Part shown: positions 1 to 14,800 of the stretch, in pieces | How positions within the stretch are numbered: position 1 is the stretch's first letter | Layout: each line of letters begins with the position of its first letter | NCBI GenBank assembly: GCA_035771175.1 | Contig: CM069610.1 | Span: 22,720,501-22,784,500, forward strand | Source of the DNA: Paratinospora sagittata | Lineage: Eukaryota > Streptophyta > Magnoliopsida > Ranunculales > Menispermaceae | DNA: 64,000 bases | Reading direction: 5' to 3' | Made by a program: the position numbers and the translations under genes | Notes under the pieces: generated by a model | Database searches by the model: none | Told to the model about the DNA's origin: nothing | Seen by the model: the letters and a program-made list of their open reading frames with translations, nothing else

Positions 1-3000
1 TTAAGTTGTAAGTATATATGAAGTGGTCTCGGTAAGATAACACAACAAAAAAGAACACATCAATTGTCTTGCATGAAGAACACATCAAACAATAGCTTTC
101 GAAGCCTACAAAGATCAAGCTAAAGGAACGAAGACAAATCTCATGCCTAAGTAAGCCATTTTGTTTGATCTTTGGTGTGTAGGGTTACCTCTCGATCAAT
201 CTCAGCACTAAAACTCTGAAATCTGCAAAGTCTTCAAAATCACTTCGATATAGTATTTCATTTTGAAAAAATGTTTTCTGAAAGGTTTTAATCATAATTT
301 CAATAAGTTTTGAATTATTTAAAAGTTTTTAATCTTATACAATATGTTTTGAGTTAATGGAATGGTTCTTGAGCGTCAAAATATTAATTTTAAAAAAATA
401 AGGCTATCCAGCAATTTGCCAAAATTTTCCTGAAGGCACTAGCGCACTATCAGTGTTGACAGCACGCTGATAGGGTTCTATCACAAAACATTTGTTTTTC
501 TGAAAAATTGTCTATACCGCGCTATCCCCTTTGATACTTCGCTATAAAGCTGTTGCCGTGACCTTTCCATTTTTAGTAAAATGGGCAATAGCGCGATATA
601 GGCCTCGATAACACGCTATCGGAAAGTCCGTAAAACTCGAGCTCTCGGGTTTGTGTATATCGATCTGCTATCGCCTGCTATCTGTCAATTGAGAACGTGA
701 TACACAACCCAATAGCACGCTATCCACGTCTGTGAAAAAAATCTAATATTTCTAACGAGAAAAATGTGGGCACTTCTGCTTGCTCGATTTTTCTATTCCT
801 TATACAATTTCTCCAGGTTGTATTAATTGAAATATTCTCTACTAACACCTATATGATTCCCATTGTCTCGCACGCCCAAAACAACTTTAGATTAAACACT
901 GTTTTGAATTCAAATCATTTTGTACTCTCTTGCCCTTTAACCCGCAACTTCTAATTTTAAAAAACACTCATTCTCTGATTTTCAAAAATACAACCCACAC
1001 GATTTTTGCAAGTTAGATTGAGCTTTCCAAAGAGTTTTTCAAGAGAAGAAAGTATTGATTCTTGCATTTGTCAAAACAAGCTTCGAATAGAATCAAAATT
1101 GCAATCTGTCTTGATGATAACGTCGTTGATCAGCAAGTCCTTCATTTTATCCCTTTTGTGCTTAGATGTGCAGAGGCTATCCATTGTTTTAAGTTGTAAG
1201 TATATATGAAGTGGTCTCGGTAAGATAACACAACAAAAAAGAACACATCAATTGTCTTGCATCAAAAACACATCAAACAATAACTTTCGAAGTCTACAAA
1301 GATCAAGCTAAAAGAACGAAGACATATCTCATGCCTAAGTTAGGCATTAGTTTGATCTTTGGTGTGTAGGGTAACCTCTCGATCAATCTCAGCACTAAAA
1401 CTCTGAAATCTGCAAAGTCTTTAAAATCACTTCGATATAGTATTTCATTATGAAAAAATGTTTTCCGAAAGGTTTTAATCATAATTTCAATGAGTTTTGA
1501 ATTATTTAAAAGTTTTTAATCTTATACAATATGTTTTGAGTTAATGGAATGGTTCTTGAGTGTCAAAATATTAATTTTACAAAAATAAGGCTATCCAGCA
1601 ATTTGCCAAAATTTTCCTGAAGGCACTAGCGCACTATCAGTGTTGACAGCACGTTGATAGGGTTCTATAACAAAACATTTGTTTTTCTGAAAAATTGTCT
1701 ATACCGCGCTATCCCCTTTGATACTTCGCTATAAAGCTGTTGCCGTGACCTTTCCATTTTTAGTAAAATGGGCAATAGCGCGATATAGGCCTCGATAACA
1801 CGCTATCGGAAAGTCCGTAAAACTCGAGCTCTCGGGTTTGTGTATATCGATCTGCTATCGCCAGCTATCTGTCAATGGAGAACATGATACACAACCCAAT
1901 AGCACGCTATCCACGTCTGTGAAAAAAATCTGATATTTCTAACGAGAAAAATGTGGGCACTTCTGCTTGCTCGATTTTTCTATTCCTTATACAATTTCTC
2001 CAGGTTGTCTTAATTGAAATATTCTCTACAAACACCTAGATGATTCCCATTGTCTCGCACGCCCAAAACAACTTTAGATTAAACAATGTTTTGAATTCAA
2101 ATCATTTTGTACTCTCTTGCCCTTTAACCCGCAACTTCTAATTTTATAAAACACTCATTCTCTGATTTTCAAAAATACAACACACACGATTTTTGCAAGT
2201 TAGATTGAGCTTTCCGAAGAGTTTTTCAAGAGAAGAAAGTATTGATTCTTGCATTTGTCAAAACAAGCTTCGAATAGAATCAAAATTGCAATCTGTCTTG
2301 ATGATAACGTCGTTGATCAGCAAGTCCTTCATTTTATCCCTTTTTTGCTTAGATTTGCAGAGGCTATCGATTGTTTTAAGTTGTAAGTATATATGAAGTG
2401 GTCTCGATAAGATAACACAAAAAAAAAGAACTGATCAATTGTCTTGCATCAAAAACACATCAAACAATAGCTTTCGAAGTCTACAAAGATCGAGCTAAAA
2501 GAACGAAGACATATCGCATGCCTAAGTAAGGCATTAGTTTGATCTTTGGTGTGTAGGGTAACCTCTCGATCAATCTCAGCACTAAAACTCTGAAATCTGC
2601 AAAAGTCTTCAAAATCACTTCGATATAGTATTTCATTTTGAAAAAATGTTTTCCGAAAGGTTTTAATCATAATTTCAATGAGTTTTGAATTATTTAAAAG
2701 TTTTTAATCTTATACAATATGTTTTGAGTTAATGGAATGGTTCTTGAGTGTCAAAATATTAGTTTTACAAAAATAAGGCTATCCAGCAATTTGCCAAGAT
2801 TTTCCTGAAGGCACTAGCGCACTATCCGTGTTGACAGCACGCTGATAGGGTTCTATAACAAAACATTTGTTTTTCTGAAAAATTGTCTATACCGCGCTAT
2901 CCCCTTTGATACTTCGCTATAAAGCTGTTGCCGTGACCTTTCCATTTTTAGTAAAATGGGCAATAGCGCGATATAGGCCTCGATAACACGCTATCGGAAA

Positions 3001-6000
3001 GTCCGTAAAACTCGAGCTCTCGGGTTTGTGTATATCGATCTGCTATAGCCTGCTATCTGTCAATTGAGAACATGATACACAACCCAATAGCACGCTATCC
3101 ACGTCTGTGAAAAAAATCTGATATTTCTAACGAGAAAAATGTGGGCACTTCTGCTTGCTCGATTTTTCTATTCCTTATACAATTTCTCCAGGTTGTCCTA
3201 ATTGAAATATTCTCTACTAACACCTAGATGATTCCCATTGTCTCGCACGCCCAAAACAACTTTAGATTAAACAATGTTTTGAATTCAAATCATTTTGTAC
3301 TCTCTTGCCCTTTAACCCGCAACTTCTAATTTTATAAAACACTCATTCTCTGATTTTCAAAAATACAACCCACACGATTTTTGCAAGTTAGATTGAGCTT
3401 TCCAAAGAGTTTTTCAAGAGAAGAAAGTATTGATTCTTGCATTTGTCAAAACAAGCTTCGAATAGAATCAAAATTGCAATCTGTCTTGATGATCGTCGTT
3501 GATCAGCAAGTCCTTCATTTCATCCCTTTTGTGCTTAGATTTGCAGAGGCTATCCACTGTTTTAAGTTGTAAGTATATATGAAGTGGTCTCGGTAAGATA
3601 ACACAAAGAAAAAGAACACATCAATTGTCTTGCATCAAAAACACATCAAACAATAGCTTTCGAAGTCTACAAAGATCAAGCTAAAAGAACGAAGACAAAT
3701 CTCATGCCTAAGTAAGGCATTTTGTTTGATCTTCGGTGTGTAGGGTAACCTCTCGATCAATCTCAGCACTAAAACTCTGAAATCTGCAAAGTCTTCAAAA
3801 TCACTTCGATATAGTATTTCATTTTGAAAAAATGTTCTCCGAAAGGTTTTAATCATAATCTCAATGAGTTTTGAATTATTTAAAAGTTTTTAATCTTATA
3901 CAATATGTTTTGAGTTAATGGAATGGTTCTTGAGTGTCAAAATATTAATTTTACAAAAATAAGGCTATCCAGCAATTTGCCAAGATTTTCCTGAAGGCAC
4001 TAGCGCACTATCCGTGTTGACAGCACGCTGATAGGGTTCTATAACAAAACATTTGTTTTTCTGAAAAATTGTCTATACCGCGCTATCCCCTTTGATACTT
4101 CGCTATAAAGCTGTTGCCGTGACCTTTCCATTTTTAGTAAAATGGGCAATAGCGCGATATAGGCCTCGATAACACGCTATCGGAAAGTCCGTAAAACTCG
4201 AGCTCTCGGGTTTGTGTATATCGATCTGCTATCGCCAGCTATCTGTCAATGGAGAACATGATACACAACCCAATAGCACGCTATCCACGTCTGTGAAAAA
4301 AATCTGATATTTCTAACGAGAAAAATGTGGGCACTTCTGCTTGCTCGATTTTTCTATTCCTTATACAATTTCTCCAGGTTGTCTTAATTGAAATATTCTC
4401 TACAAACACCTAGATGATTCCCATTGTCTCGCACGCCCAAAACAACTTTAGATTAAACAATGTTTTCAATTCAAATCATTTTGTACTCTCTTGCCCTTTA
4501 ACCCGCAACTTCTAATTTTATAAAACACTCATTCTCTGATTTTCAAAAATACAACACACACGATTTTTGCAAGTTAGATTGAGCTTTCCAAAGAGTTTTT
4601 CAAGAGAAGAAAGTATTGATTCTTGCATTTGTCAAAACAAGCTTCGAATAGAATCAAAATTGCAATCTGTCTTGATGATAACGTCGTTGATCAGCAAGTC
4701 CTTCATTTTAACCCTTTTGTGCTTAGATTTGCAGAGGCTATCCATTGTTTTAAGTTGTAAGTATATATGAAGTGGTCTCGGTAAGATAACACAACAAAAA
4801 AGAACACATCAATTGTCTTGCATCAAAAACACATCAAACAATAGCTTTCGAAGTCTACAAAGATCAAGCTAAAAGAACGAAGACATATCTCATGCCTAAG
4901 TAAGGCATTTTGTTTGATCTTTGGTGTGTAGGGTAGCCTCTCGATCAATCTCGGCACTAAAACTCTGAAATCTGCAAAGTCTTCAAAATCACTTCGATAT
5001 AGTATTTCATTTTGAAAAAATGTTGTCCGAAAGGTTTTAATCATAATTTCAATGAGTTTTGAATTATTTAAAAGTTTTTAATCTTATACAATATGTTTTG
5101 AGTTAATGGAATGGTTCTTGAGTGTCAAAATATTAATTTTACAAAAATAAGGCTATCCAGCAATTTGCCAAGATTTTCCTGAAGGCACTAGCGCACTATC
5201 AGTGTTGACAGCGCGCTGATAGGGTTCTATAACAAAACATTTGTTTTTCTGAAAAATTGTCTATACCGCGCTATCCCCTTTGATACTTCGCTATAAAGCT
5301 GTTGCCGTGACCTTTCCATTTTTAGTAAAATGGGCAATAGCGCGATATAGGCCTGGATAACACGCTATCGGAAAGTCCGTAAAACTCGAGCTCTCGGGTT
5401 TGTGTATATCGATCTGCTATAGCCTGCTATCTGTCAATTGAGAACATGATACACAACCCAATAGCACGCTATCCACGTCTGTGAAAAAAATCTGATATTT
5501 CTAACGAGAAAAATGTGGGCACTTCTGCTTGCTCGATTTTTCTATTCCTTATACAATTTCTCCAGGTTGTCTTAATTGAAATATTCTCTACTAACACCTA
5601 GATGATTCCCATTGTCTCGCACGCCCAAAACAACTTTAGATTAAACAATGTTTTCAATTCAAATCATTTTGTACTCTCTTGCCCTTTAACCCGCAACTTC
5701 TAATTTTATAAAACACTCATTCTCTGATTTTCAAAAATACAACACACACGATTTTTGCAAGTTAGATTGAGCTTTCCAAAGAGTTTTTCAAGAGAAGAAA
5801 GTATTGATTCTTGCATTTGTCAAAACAAGCTTCGAATAGAATCAAAATTGCAATCTGTCTTGATGATAACGTCGTTGATCAGCAAGTCCTTCATTTTATC
5901 CCTTTTGTGCTTAGATTTGCAGAGGCTATCCATTGTTTTAAGTTGTAAGTATATATGAAGTGGTCTCGATAAGATAACACAACAAAAAAGAACACATCAA

Positions 6001-6942
6001 TTGTCTTGCATCTAGAACACGTCAAACAATAGCTTTCGAAGCCTACAATGATCAAGCTAAAAGAACGAAGACAAATCTCATGCCTAAGTAAGGCATTTTG
6101 TTTGATCTTTGGTGTGTAGGGTAACCTCTCGATCAATCTCAGCACTAAAACTCTGAAATCTGCAAAGTCTTCAAAATCACTTCGATATAGTATTTCATTT
6201 TGAAAAAATGTTTTCCGAAATGTTTTAATCATAATTTCAATTAGTTTTGAATTATTTAAAAGTTTTTAATCTTATACAATATGTTTTGAGTTAATGGAAT
6301 GGTTCTTGAGTGTCAAAATATTAATTTTACAAAAATAAGGCTATCCAGCAATTTGCCAAGATTTTCCTGAAGGCACTAGCGCACTATCCGTGTTGACAGC
6401 ACGCTGATAGGGTTCTATAACAAAACATTTGTTTTTCTGAAAAATTGTCTATACCGCGCTATCCCCTTTAATACTTCGTTATAAAGCTGTTGCCGTGACC
6501 TTTCCATTTTTAGTAAAATGGGCAATAGCGCGATATAGGCCTCGATAACACGCTATCGGAAAGTCCGTAAAACTCGAGCTCTCGGGTTTGGGTATATCAA
6601 TCTGCTATCGCCTGCTATCTGTCAATTGAGAACATGATACACAACCCAATAGCACGCTATCCACGTCTGTGAAAAAAACCTGATATTTCTAACGAGAAAA
6701 ATGTGGGCACTTCTGCTTGCTCGATTTTTCTATTCCTTATACAATTTCTCCAGGTTGTCTTAATTGAAATATTCTCTACTAACGCCTAGATGATTCCCAT
6801 TGTCTCGCACGCCCAAAACAACTTTAGATTAAACAATGTTTTGAATTCAAATCATTTTGTACTCTCTTGCCCTTTAACCCGCAACTTCTAATTTTATAAA
6901 ACACTCATTCTCTGATTTTCAAAAATACAACACACACGATTT

Positions 6943-8891
6943 TTGCAAGTTAGATTGAGCTTTCCAAAGAGTTTTTCAAGAGAAGAAAGTATTGATTCTT
7001 GCATTTGTCAAAACAAGCTTCGAATAGAATCAAAATTGCAATCTGTCTTGATGATAACGTCGTTGATCAGCAAGTCCTTCATTTTATCCCTTTTGTGCTT
7101 AGATTTGCAGAGGCTATCCATTGTTTTAAGTTGTAAGTATATATGAAGTGGTCTCGGTAAGATAACACAACAAAAAAGAACACATCAATTGTCTTGCATC
7201 AAGAACAAATCAAACAATAGCTTTCGAAGTCTACAAAGATCAAGCTAAAAGAACGAAGACAAATCTCATGCCTAAGTAAGGCATTTTCTTTGATCTTTGG
7301 TGTGTAGGGTAACCTCTCGATCAATCTCGGCACTAAAACTCTGAAATCTGCAAAGTCTTCAAAATCACTTCGATATAGTATTTCATTTTGAAAAAATGTT
7401 TTCCGAAAGGTTTTAATCATAATTTCAATGAGTTTTGAATTATTTAAAAGTTTTTAATCTTATACAATATGTTTTGAGTTAATGGAATGGTTCTTGAGTG
7501 TCAAAATATTAATTTTACAAAAATAAGGCTATCCAGCAATTTGCCAAGATTTTCCTGAAGGCACTAGCGCACTATCCGTGTTGACAGCACGCTGATAGGG
7601 TTCTATAACAAAACATTTGTTTTTCTGAAAAATTGTCTATACCGCGCTATCCCCTTTGATACTTCGCTATAAAGCTGTTGCCGTGACCTTTCCATTTTTA
7701 GTAAAATGGGCAATAGCGCGATATAGGCCTCGATAACACGCTATCGGAAAGTCCGTAAAACTCGAGCTCTCGGGTTTGTGTATATCGATCTGCTATCGCC
7801 AGCTATCTGTCAATGGAGAACATGATACACAACCCAATAGCACGCTATCCACGTCTGTGAAAAAAATCTGATATTTCTAACGAGAAAAATGTGGGCACTT
7901 CTGCTTGCTCGATTTTTCTATTCCTTATACAATTTCTCCAGGTTGTCTTAATTGAAATATTCTCTACTAACGCCTAGATGATTCCCATTGTCTCGCACGC
8001 CCAAAACAACTTTAGATTAAACAATGTTTTGAATTCAAATCATTTTGTTTGATCTTTGGTGTGTAGGGTAACCTCTCGATCAATCTCAGCACTAAAACTC
8101 TGAAATCTGCAAAGTCTTCAAAATCACTTCGATATAGTATTTCATTTTGAAAAAATGTTGTCCGAAAGGTTTTAATCATAATTTCAATGAGTTTTGAATT
8201 ATTTAAAAGTTTTTAATCTTATACAATATGTTTTGAGTTAATGGAATGGTTCTTGAGTGTCAAAATATTAATTTTACAAAAATAAGGCTATGCAGCAATT
8301 TGCCAAAATTTTCCTGAAGGCACTAGCGCACTATAAGTGTTGACAGCACGCTGATAGGGTTCTATAACAAAACATTTGTTTTTCTGAAAAATTGTCTATA
8401 CCGCGCTATCCCCTTTGATATACTTCGCTATAAAGCCGTTGCCGTGACCTTTCCATTTTTAGTAAAATGGGCAATAGCGCGATATAGGCCTCGATAACAC
8501 GCTATCGGAAAGTCCGTAAAACTCGAGCTCTCCGGTTTGTGTATATCGATCTGCTATAGCCTGCTATCTGTCAATTGAGAACATGATACACAACCCAATA
8601 GCAAGCTATCCACGTATGTGAAAAAAATCTGATATTTCTAACGAGAAAAATGTGGGCACTTCTGCTTGCTCGATTTTTCTATTCCTTATACAATTTCTCC
8701 AGGTTGTCTTAATTGAAATATTCTCTACTAACACCTAGATGATTCCCATTGTCTCGCACGCCCAAAACAACTTTAGATTAAACAATGTTTTGAATTCAAA
8801 TCATTTTGTACTCTCTTGCCCTTTAACCTGCAACTTCTAATTTTATAAAACACTCATTCTCTGATTTTCAAAAATACAACACACACGATTT
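6943..8891. repeat. Aberrant satellite interval: two units joined out of register
   Basis: The distance between anchors here is 1949 bp, about 427 bp short of two units. The first unit is normal to CATTTTGT at 8041-8048. Instead of continuing ACTCTC as in every other copy, the sequence goes on TTGATCTTTGG, which normally follows a different CATTTTGT about 340 bp into a unit. The junction can be read as a deletion of about 427 bp (or a duplication of about 760 bp) using 8 bp of shared sequence. Bases after the junction belong to a different subfamily (TTGTCCG, ATAAGTGTTG, CTCTCCGG) from those before it. Confidence 0.9.
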
Positions 8892-11800
8892 TTGCAAGTT
8901 AGATTGAGCTTTCCAAAGAGTTTTTCAAGAGAAGAAAGTATTGATTCTTGCATTTGTCAAAACAAGCTTCGAATAGAATCAAAATTGCAATCTGTCTTGA
9001 TGATAACGTCGTTGATCAGCAAGTCCTTCATTTTATCCCTTTTGTGCTTAGATTTGCAGAGGCTATCCATTGTTTTCAGTTGTAAGTATATATGAAGTGG
9101 TCTCGGTAAGATAACAAAACAAAAAAGAACACATCAATTGTCTTGCATCAAAAACACATCAAACAATAGCTTTCGAAGTCTACAAAGATCAAGCTAAAAG
9201 AACGAAGACATATCTCATGCCTAAGTAAGGCATTAGTTTGATCTTTGGTGTGTAGGGTAACCTCTCGATCAATCTCAGCACTAAAACTCTGAAATCTGCA
9301 AAGTCTTCAAAATCACTTCGATATAGTATTTCATTTTGAAAAAATGTTGTCCGAAAGGTTTTAATCATAATTTCAATGAGTTTTGAATTATTTAAAAGTT
9401 TTGAATCTTATACAATATGTTTTGAGTTAATGGAATGGTTCTTGAGTGTCAAAATATTAATTTTACAAAAATAAGGCTATCCAGCAATTTGCCAAAATTT
9501 TCCTGAAGGCACTAGCGCACTATAAGTGTTGACAGCACGCTGATAGGGTTCTATAACAAAACATTTGTTTTTCTGAAAAATTGTCTATACCGCGCTATCC
9601 CCTTTGATACTTCGCTATAAAGCCGTTGCCGTGACCTTTCCATTTTTAGTAAAATGGGCAATAGCGCGATATAGGCCTCGATAACACGCTATCGGAAAGT
9701 CCGTAAAACTCGAGCTCTCCGGTTTGTGTATATCGATCTGCTATAGCCTGCTATCTGTCAATTGAGAACATGATACACAACCCAATAGCAAGCTATCCAC
9801 GTATGTGAAAAAAATCTGATATTTCTAACGAGAAAAATGTGGGCACTTCTGCTTGCTCGATTTTTCTATTCCTTATGCAATTTCTCCAGGTTGTCTTAAT
9901 TGAAATATTCTCTACTAACACCTAGATGATTCCCATTGTCTCGCACGCCCAAAACAACTTTAGATTAAACAATGTTTTGAATTCAAATCATTTTGTACTC
10001 TCTTGCCCTTTAACCCGCAACTTCTAATTTTATAAAACACTCATTCTCTGATTTTCAAAAATACAACACACACGATTTTTGCAAGTTAGATTGAGCTTTC
10101 CAAAGAGTTTTTCAAGAGAAGAAAGTATTGATTCTTGCATTTGTCAAAACAAGGTTCGAATAGAATCAAAATTGCAATCTGTCTTGATGATAACGTCGTT
10201 GATCAGCAAGTCCTTCATTTTATCCCTTTTGTGCTTAGATTTGCAGAGGCTATCCATTGTTTTCAGTTGTAAGTATATATGAAGTGGTCTCGGTAAGATA
10301 ACAAAACAAAAAAGAACACATCAATTGTCTTGCATCAAAAACACATCAAACAATAGCTTTCGAAGTCTACAAAGATCAAGCTAAAAGAACGAAGACATAT
10401 CTCATGCCTAAGTAAGGCATTAGTTTGATCTTTGGTGTGTAGGGTAACCTCTCGATCAATCTCAGCACTAAAACTCTGAAATCTGCAAAGTCTTCAAAAT
10501 CACTTCGATATAGTATTTCATTTTAAAAAAATGTTGTCCGAAAGGTTTTAATCATAATTTCAATGAGTTTTGAATTATTTAAAAGTTTTTAATCTTATAC
10601 AATATGTTTTGAGTTAATGGAATGGTTCTTGAGTGTCAAAATATTAATTTTACAAAAATAAGGCTATCCAGCAATTTGCCAAAATTTTCCTGAAGGCACT
10701 AGCGCACTATAAGTGTTGACAGCACGCTGATAGGGTTCTATAACAAAACATTTGTTTTTCTGAAAAATTGTCTATACCGCGCTATCCCCTTTGATACTTC
10801 GCTATAAAGCCGTTGCCGTGACCTTTCCATTTTTAGTAAAATGGGCAATAGCGCGATATAGGCCTCGATAACACGCTATTGGAAAGTCCGTAAAACTCGA
10901 GCTCTCCGGTTTGTGTATATCGATCTGCTATAGCCTGCTATCTGTCAATTGAGAACATGATACACAACCCAATAGCAAGCTATCCACGTATGTGAAAAAA
11001 ATCTGATATTTCTAACGAGAAAAATGTGGGCACTTCTGCTTGCTCGATTTTTCTATTCCTTATGCAATTTCTCCAGGTTGTCTTAATTGAAATATTCTCT
11101 ACTAACACCTAGATGATTCCCATTGTCTCGCACGCCCAAAACAACTTTAGATGAAACAATGTTTTGAATTCAAATCATTTTGTACTCTCTTGCCCTTTAA
11201 CCCGCAACTTCTAATTTTATAAAACACTCATTCTCTGATTTTCAAAAATACAACACACACGATTTTTGCAAGTTAGATTGAGCTTTCCAAAGAGTTTTTC
11301 AAGAGAAGAAAGTATTGATTCTTGCATTTGTCAAAACAAGCTTCGAATAGAATCAAAATTGCAATATGTCTTGATGATAACGTCGTTGATCAGCAAGTCC
11401 TTCATTTTATCCCTTTTGTGCTTAGATTTGCAGAGGCTATCCATTGTTTTCAGTTGTAAGTATATATGAAGTGGTCTCGGTAAGATAACAAAACAAAAAA
11501 GAACACATCAATTGTCTTGCATCAAAAACACATCAAACAATAGCTTTCGAAGTCTACAAAGATCAAGCTAAAAGAACGAAGACATATCTCATGCCTAAGT
11601 AAGGCATTAGTTTGATCTTTGGTGTGTAGGGTAACCTCTCGATCAATCTCAGCACTAAAACTCTGAAATCTGCAAAGTCTTCAAAATCACTTCGATATAG
11701 TATTTCATTTTGAAAAAATGTTGTCCGAAAGGTTTTAATCATAATTTCAATGAGTTTTGAATTATTTAAAAGTTTTGAATCTTATACAATATGTTTTGAG

Positions 11801-14800
11801 TTAATGGAATGGTTCTTGAGTGTCAAAATATTAATTTTACAAAAATAAGGCTATCCAGCAATTTGCCAAAATTTTCCTGAAGGCACTAGCGCACTATAAG
11901 TGTTGACAGCACGCTGATAGGGTTCTATAACAAAACATTTGTTTTTCTGAAAAATTGTCTATACCGCGCTATCCCCTTTGATACTTCGCTATAAAGCCGT
12001 TGCCGTGACCTTTCCATTTTTAGTAAAATGGGCAATAGCGCGATATAGGCCTCGATAACACGCTATCGGAAAGTCCGTAAAACTCGAGCTCTCCGGTTTG
12101 TGTATATCGATCTGCTATAGCCTGCTATCTGTCGATTGAGAACATGATACACAACCCAATAGCAAGCTATCCACGTATGTGAAAAAAATCTGATATTTCT
12201 AACGAGAAAAATGTGGGCACTTCTGCTTGCTCGATTTTTCTATTCCTTATGCAATTTCTCCAGGTTGTCTTAATTGAAATATTCTCTACTAACACCTAGA
12301 TGATTCCCATTGTCTCGCACGCCCAAAACAACTTTAGATTAAACAATGTTTTGAATTCAAATCATTTTGTACTCTCTTGCCCTTTAACCCGCAACTTCTA
12401 ATTTTATAAAACACTCATTCTCTGATTTTCAAAAATACAACACACACGATTTTTGCAAGTTAGATTGAGCTTTCCAAAGAGTTTTTCAAGAGAAGAAAGT
12501 ATTGATTCTTGCATTTGTCAAAACAAGCTTCGAATAGAATCAAAATTGCAATCTGTCTTGATGATAACGTCGTTGATCAGCAAGTCCTTCATTTTATCCC
12601 TTTTGTGCTTAGATTTGCAGAGGCTATCCATTGTTTTCAGTTGTAAGTATATATGAAGTGGTCTCGGTAAGATAACAAAACAAAAAAGAACACATCAATT
12701 GTCTTGCATCAAAAACACATCAAACAATAGCTTTCGAAGTCTACAAAGATCAAGCTAAAAGAACGAAGACATATCTCATGCCTAAGTAAGGCATTAGTTT
12801 GATCTTTGGTGTGTAGGGTAACCTCTCGATCAATCTCAGCACTAAAACTCTGAAATCTGCAAAGTCTTCAAAATCACTTCGATATAGTATTTCATTTTGA
12901 AAAAATGTTGTCCGAAAGGTTTTAATCATAATTTCAATGAGTTTTGAATTATTTAAAAGTTTTGAATCTTATACAATATGTTTTGAGTTAATGGAATGGT
13001 TCTTGAGTGTCAAAATATTAATTTTACAAAAATAAGGCTATCCAGCAATTTGCCAAAATTTTCCTGAAGGCACTAGCGCACTATAAGTGTTGACAGCACG
13101 CTGATAGGGTTCTATAACAAAACATTTGTTTTTCTGAAAAATTGTCTATACCGCGCTATCCCCTTTGATACTTCGCTATAAAGCCGTTGCCGTGACCTTT
13201 CCATTTTTAGTAAAATGGGCAATAGCGCGATATAGGCCTCGATAACACGCTATCGGAAAGTCCGTAAAACTCGAGCTCTCCGGTTTGTGTATATCGATCT
13301 GCTATAGCCTGCTATCTGTCAATTGAGAACATGATACACAACCCAATAGCAAGCTATCCACGTATGTGAAAAAAATCTGATATTTCTAACGAGAAAAATG
13401 TGGGCACTTCTGCTTGCTCGATTTTTCTATTCCTTATGCAATTTCTCCAGGTTGTCTTAATTGAAATATTCTCTACTAACACCTAGATGATTCCCATTGT
13501 CTCGCACGCCCAAAACAACTTTAGATGAAACAATGTTTTGAATTCAAATCATTTTGTACTCTCTTGCCCTTTAACCCGCAACTTCTAATTTTATAAAACA
13601 CTCATTCTCTGATTTTCAAAAATACAACACACACGATTTTTGCAAGTTAGATTGAGCTTTCCAAAGAGTTTTTCAAGAGAAGAAAGTATTGATTCTTGCA
13701 TTTGTCAAAACAAGCTTCGAATAGAATCAAAATTGCAATCTGTCTTGATGATAACGTCGTTGATCAGCAAGTCCTTCATTTTATCCCTTTTGTGCTTAGA
13801 TTTGCAGAGGCTATCCATTGTTTTCAGTTGTAAGTATATATGAAGTGGTCTCGGTAAGATAACAAAACAAAAAAGAACACATCAATTGTCTTGCATCAAA
13901 AACACATCAAACAATAGCTTTCGAAGTCTACAAAGATCAAGCTAAAAGAACGAAGACATATCTCATGCCTAAGTAAGGCATTAGTTTGATCTTTGGTGTG
14001 TAGGGTAACCTCTCGATCAATCTCAGCACTAAAACTCTGAAATCTGCAAAGTCTTCAAAATCACTTCGATATAGTATTTCATTTTGAAAAAATGTTGTCC
14101 GAAAGGTTTTAATCATAATTTCAATGAGTTTTGAATTATTTAAAAGTTTTGAATCTTATACAATATGTTTTGAGTTAATGGAATGGTTCTTGAGTGTCAA
14201 AATATTAATTTTACAAAAATAAGGCTATCCAGCAATTTGCCAAAATTTTCCTGAAGGCACTAGCGCACTATAAGTGTTGACAGCACGCTGATAGGGTTCT
14301 ATAACAAAACATTTGTTTTTCTGAAAAATTGTCTATACCGCGCTATCCCCTTTGATACTTCGCTATAAAGCCGTTGCCGTGACCTTTCCATTTTTAGTAA
14401 AATGGGCAATAGCGCGATATAGGCCTCGATAACACGCTATCGGAAAGTCCGTAAAACTCGAGCTCTCCGGTTTGTGTATATCGATCTGCTATAGCCTGCT
14501 ATCTGTCGATTGAGAACATGATACACAACCCAATAGCAAGCTATCCACGTATGTGAAAAAAATCTGATATTTCTAACGAGAAAAATGTGGGCACTTCTGC
14601 TTGCTCGATTTTTCTATTCCTTATGCAATTTCTCCAGGTTGTCTTAATTGAAATATTCTCTACTAACACCTAGATGATTCCCATTGTCTCGCACGCCCAA
14701 AACAACTTTAGATTAAACAATGTTTTGAATTCAAATCATTTTGTACTCTCTTGCCCTTTAACCCGCAACTTCTAATTTTATAAAACACTCATTCTCTGAT

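Noticed and set aside
640..660. CENP-B-box-like sequence near CTCGAGCTCTCGGG
   Set aside because: The CGGG is present, but the required A two bases before it and the upstream TTCG at the correct spacing are missing.
1006..1209. 67-codon plus-strand open frame repeated in nearly every satellite unit
   Set aside because: It begins with TTG, not ATG, has no recognisable domain, and is kept only because the units are nearly identical. Stops and indels interrupt it in some units (for example near 3490 and 35100). I see no sign of coding selection.
5891..6232. 73-113 codon minus-strand open frames starting MIKTFR in many units
   Set aside because: They do start with ATG, but their length depends on single variants that add or remove stops, they overlap the plus-strand frame, and they resemble no family I know. 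They are best explained as chance frames in an amplified repeat.
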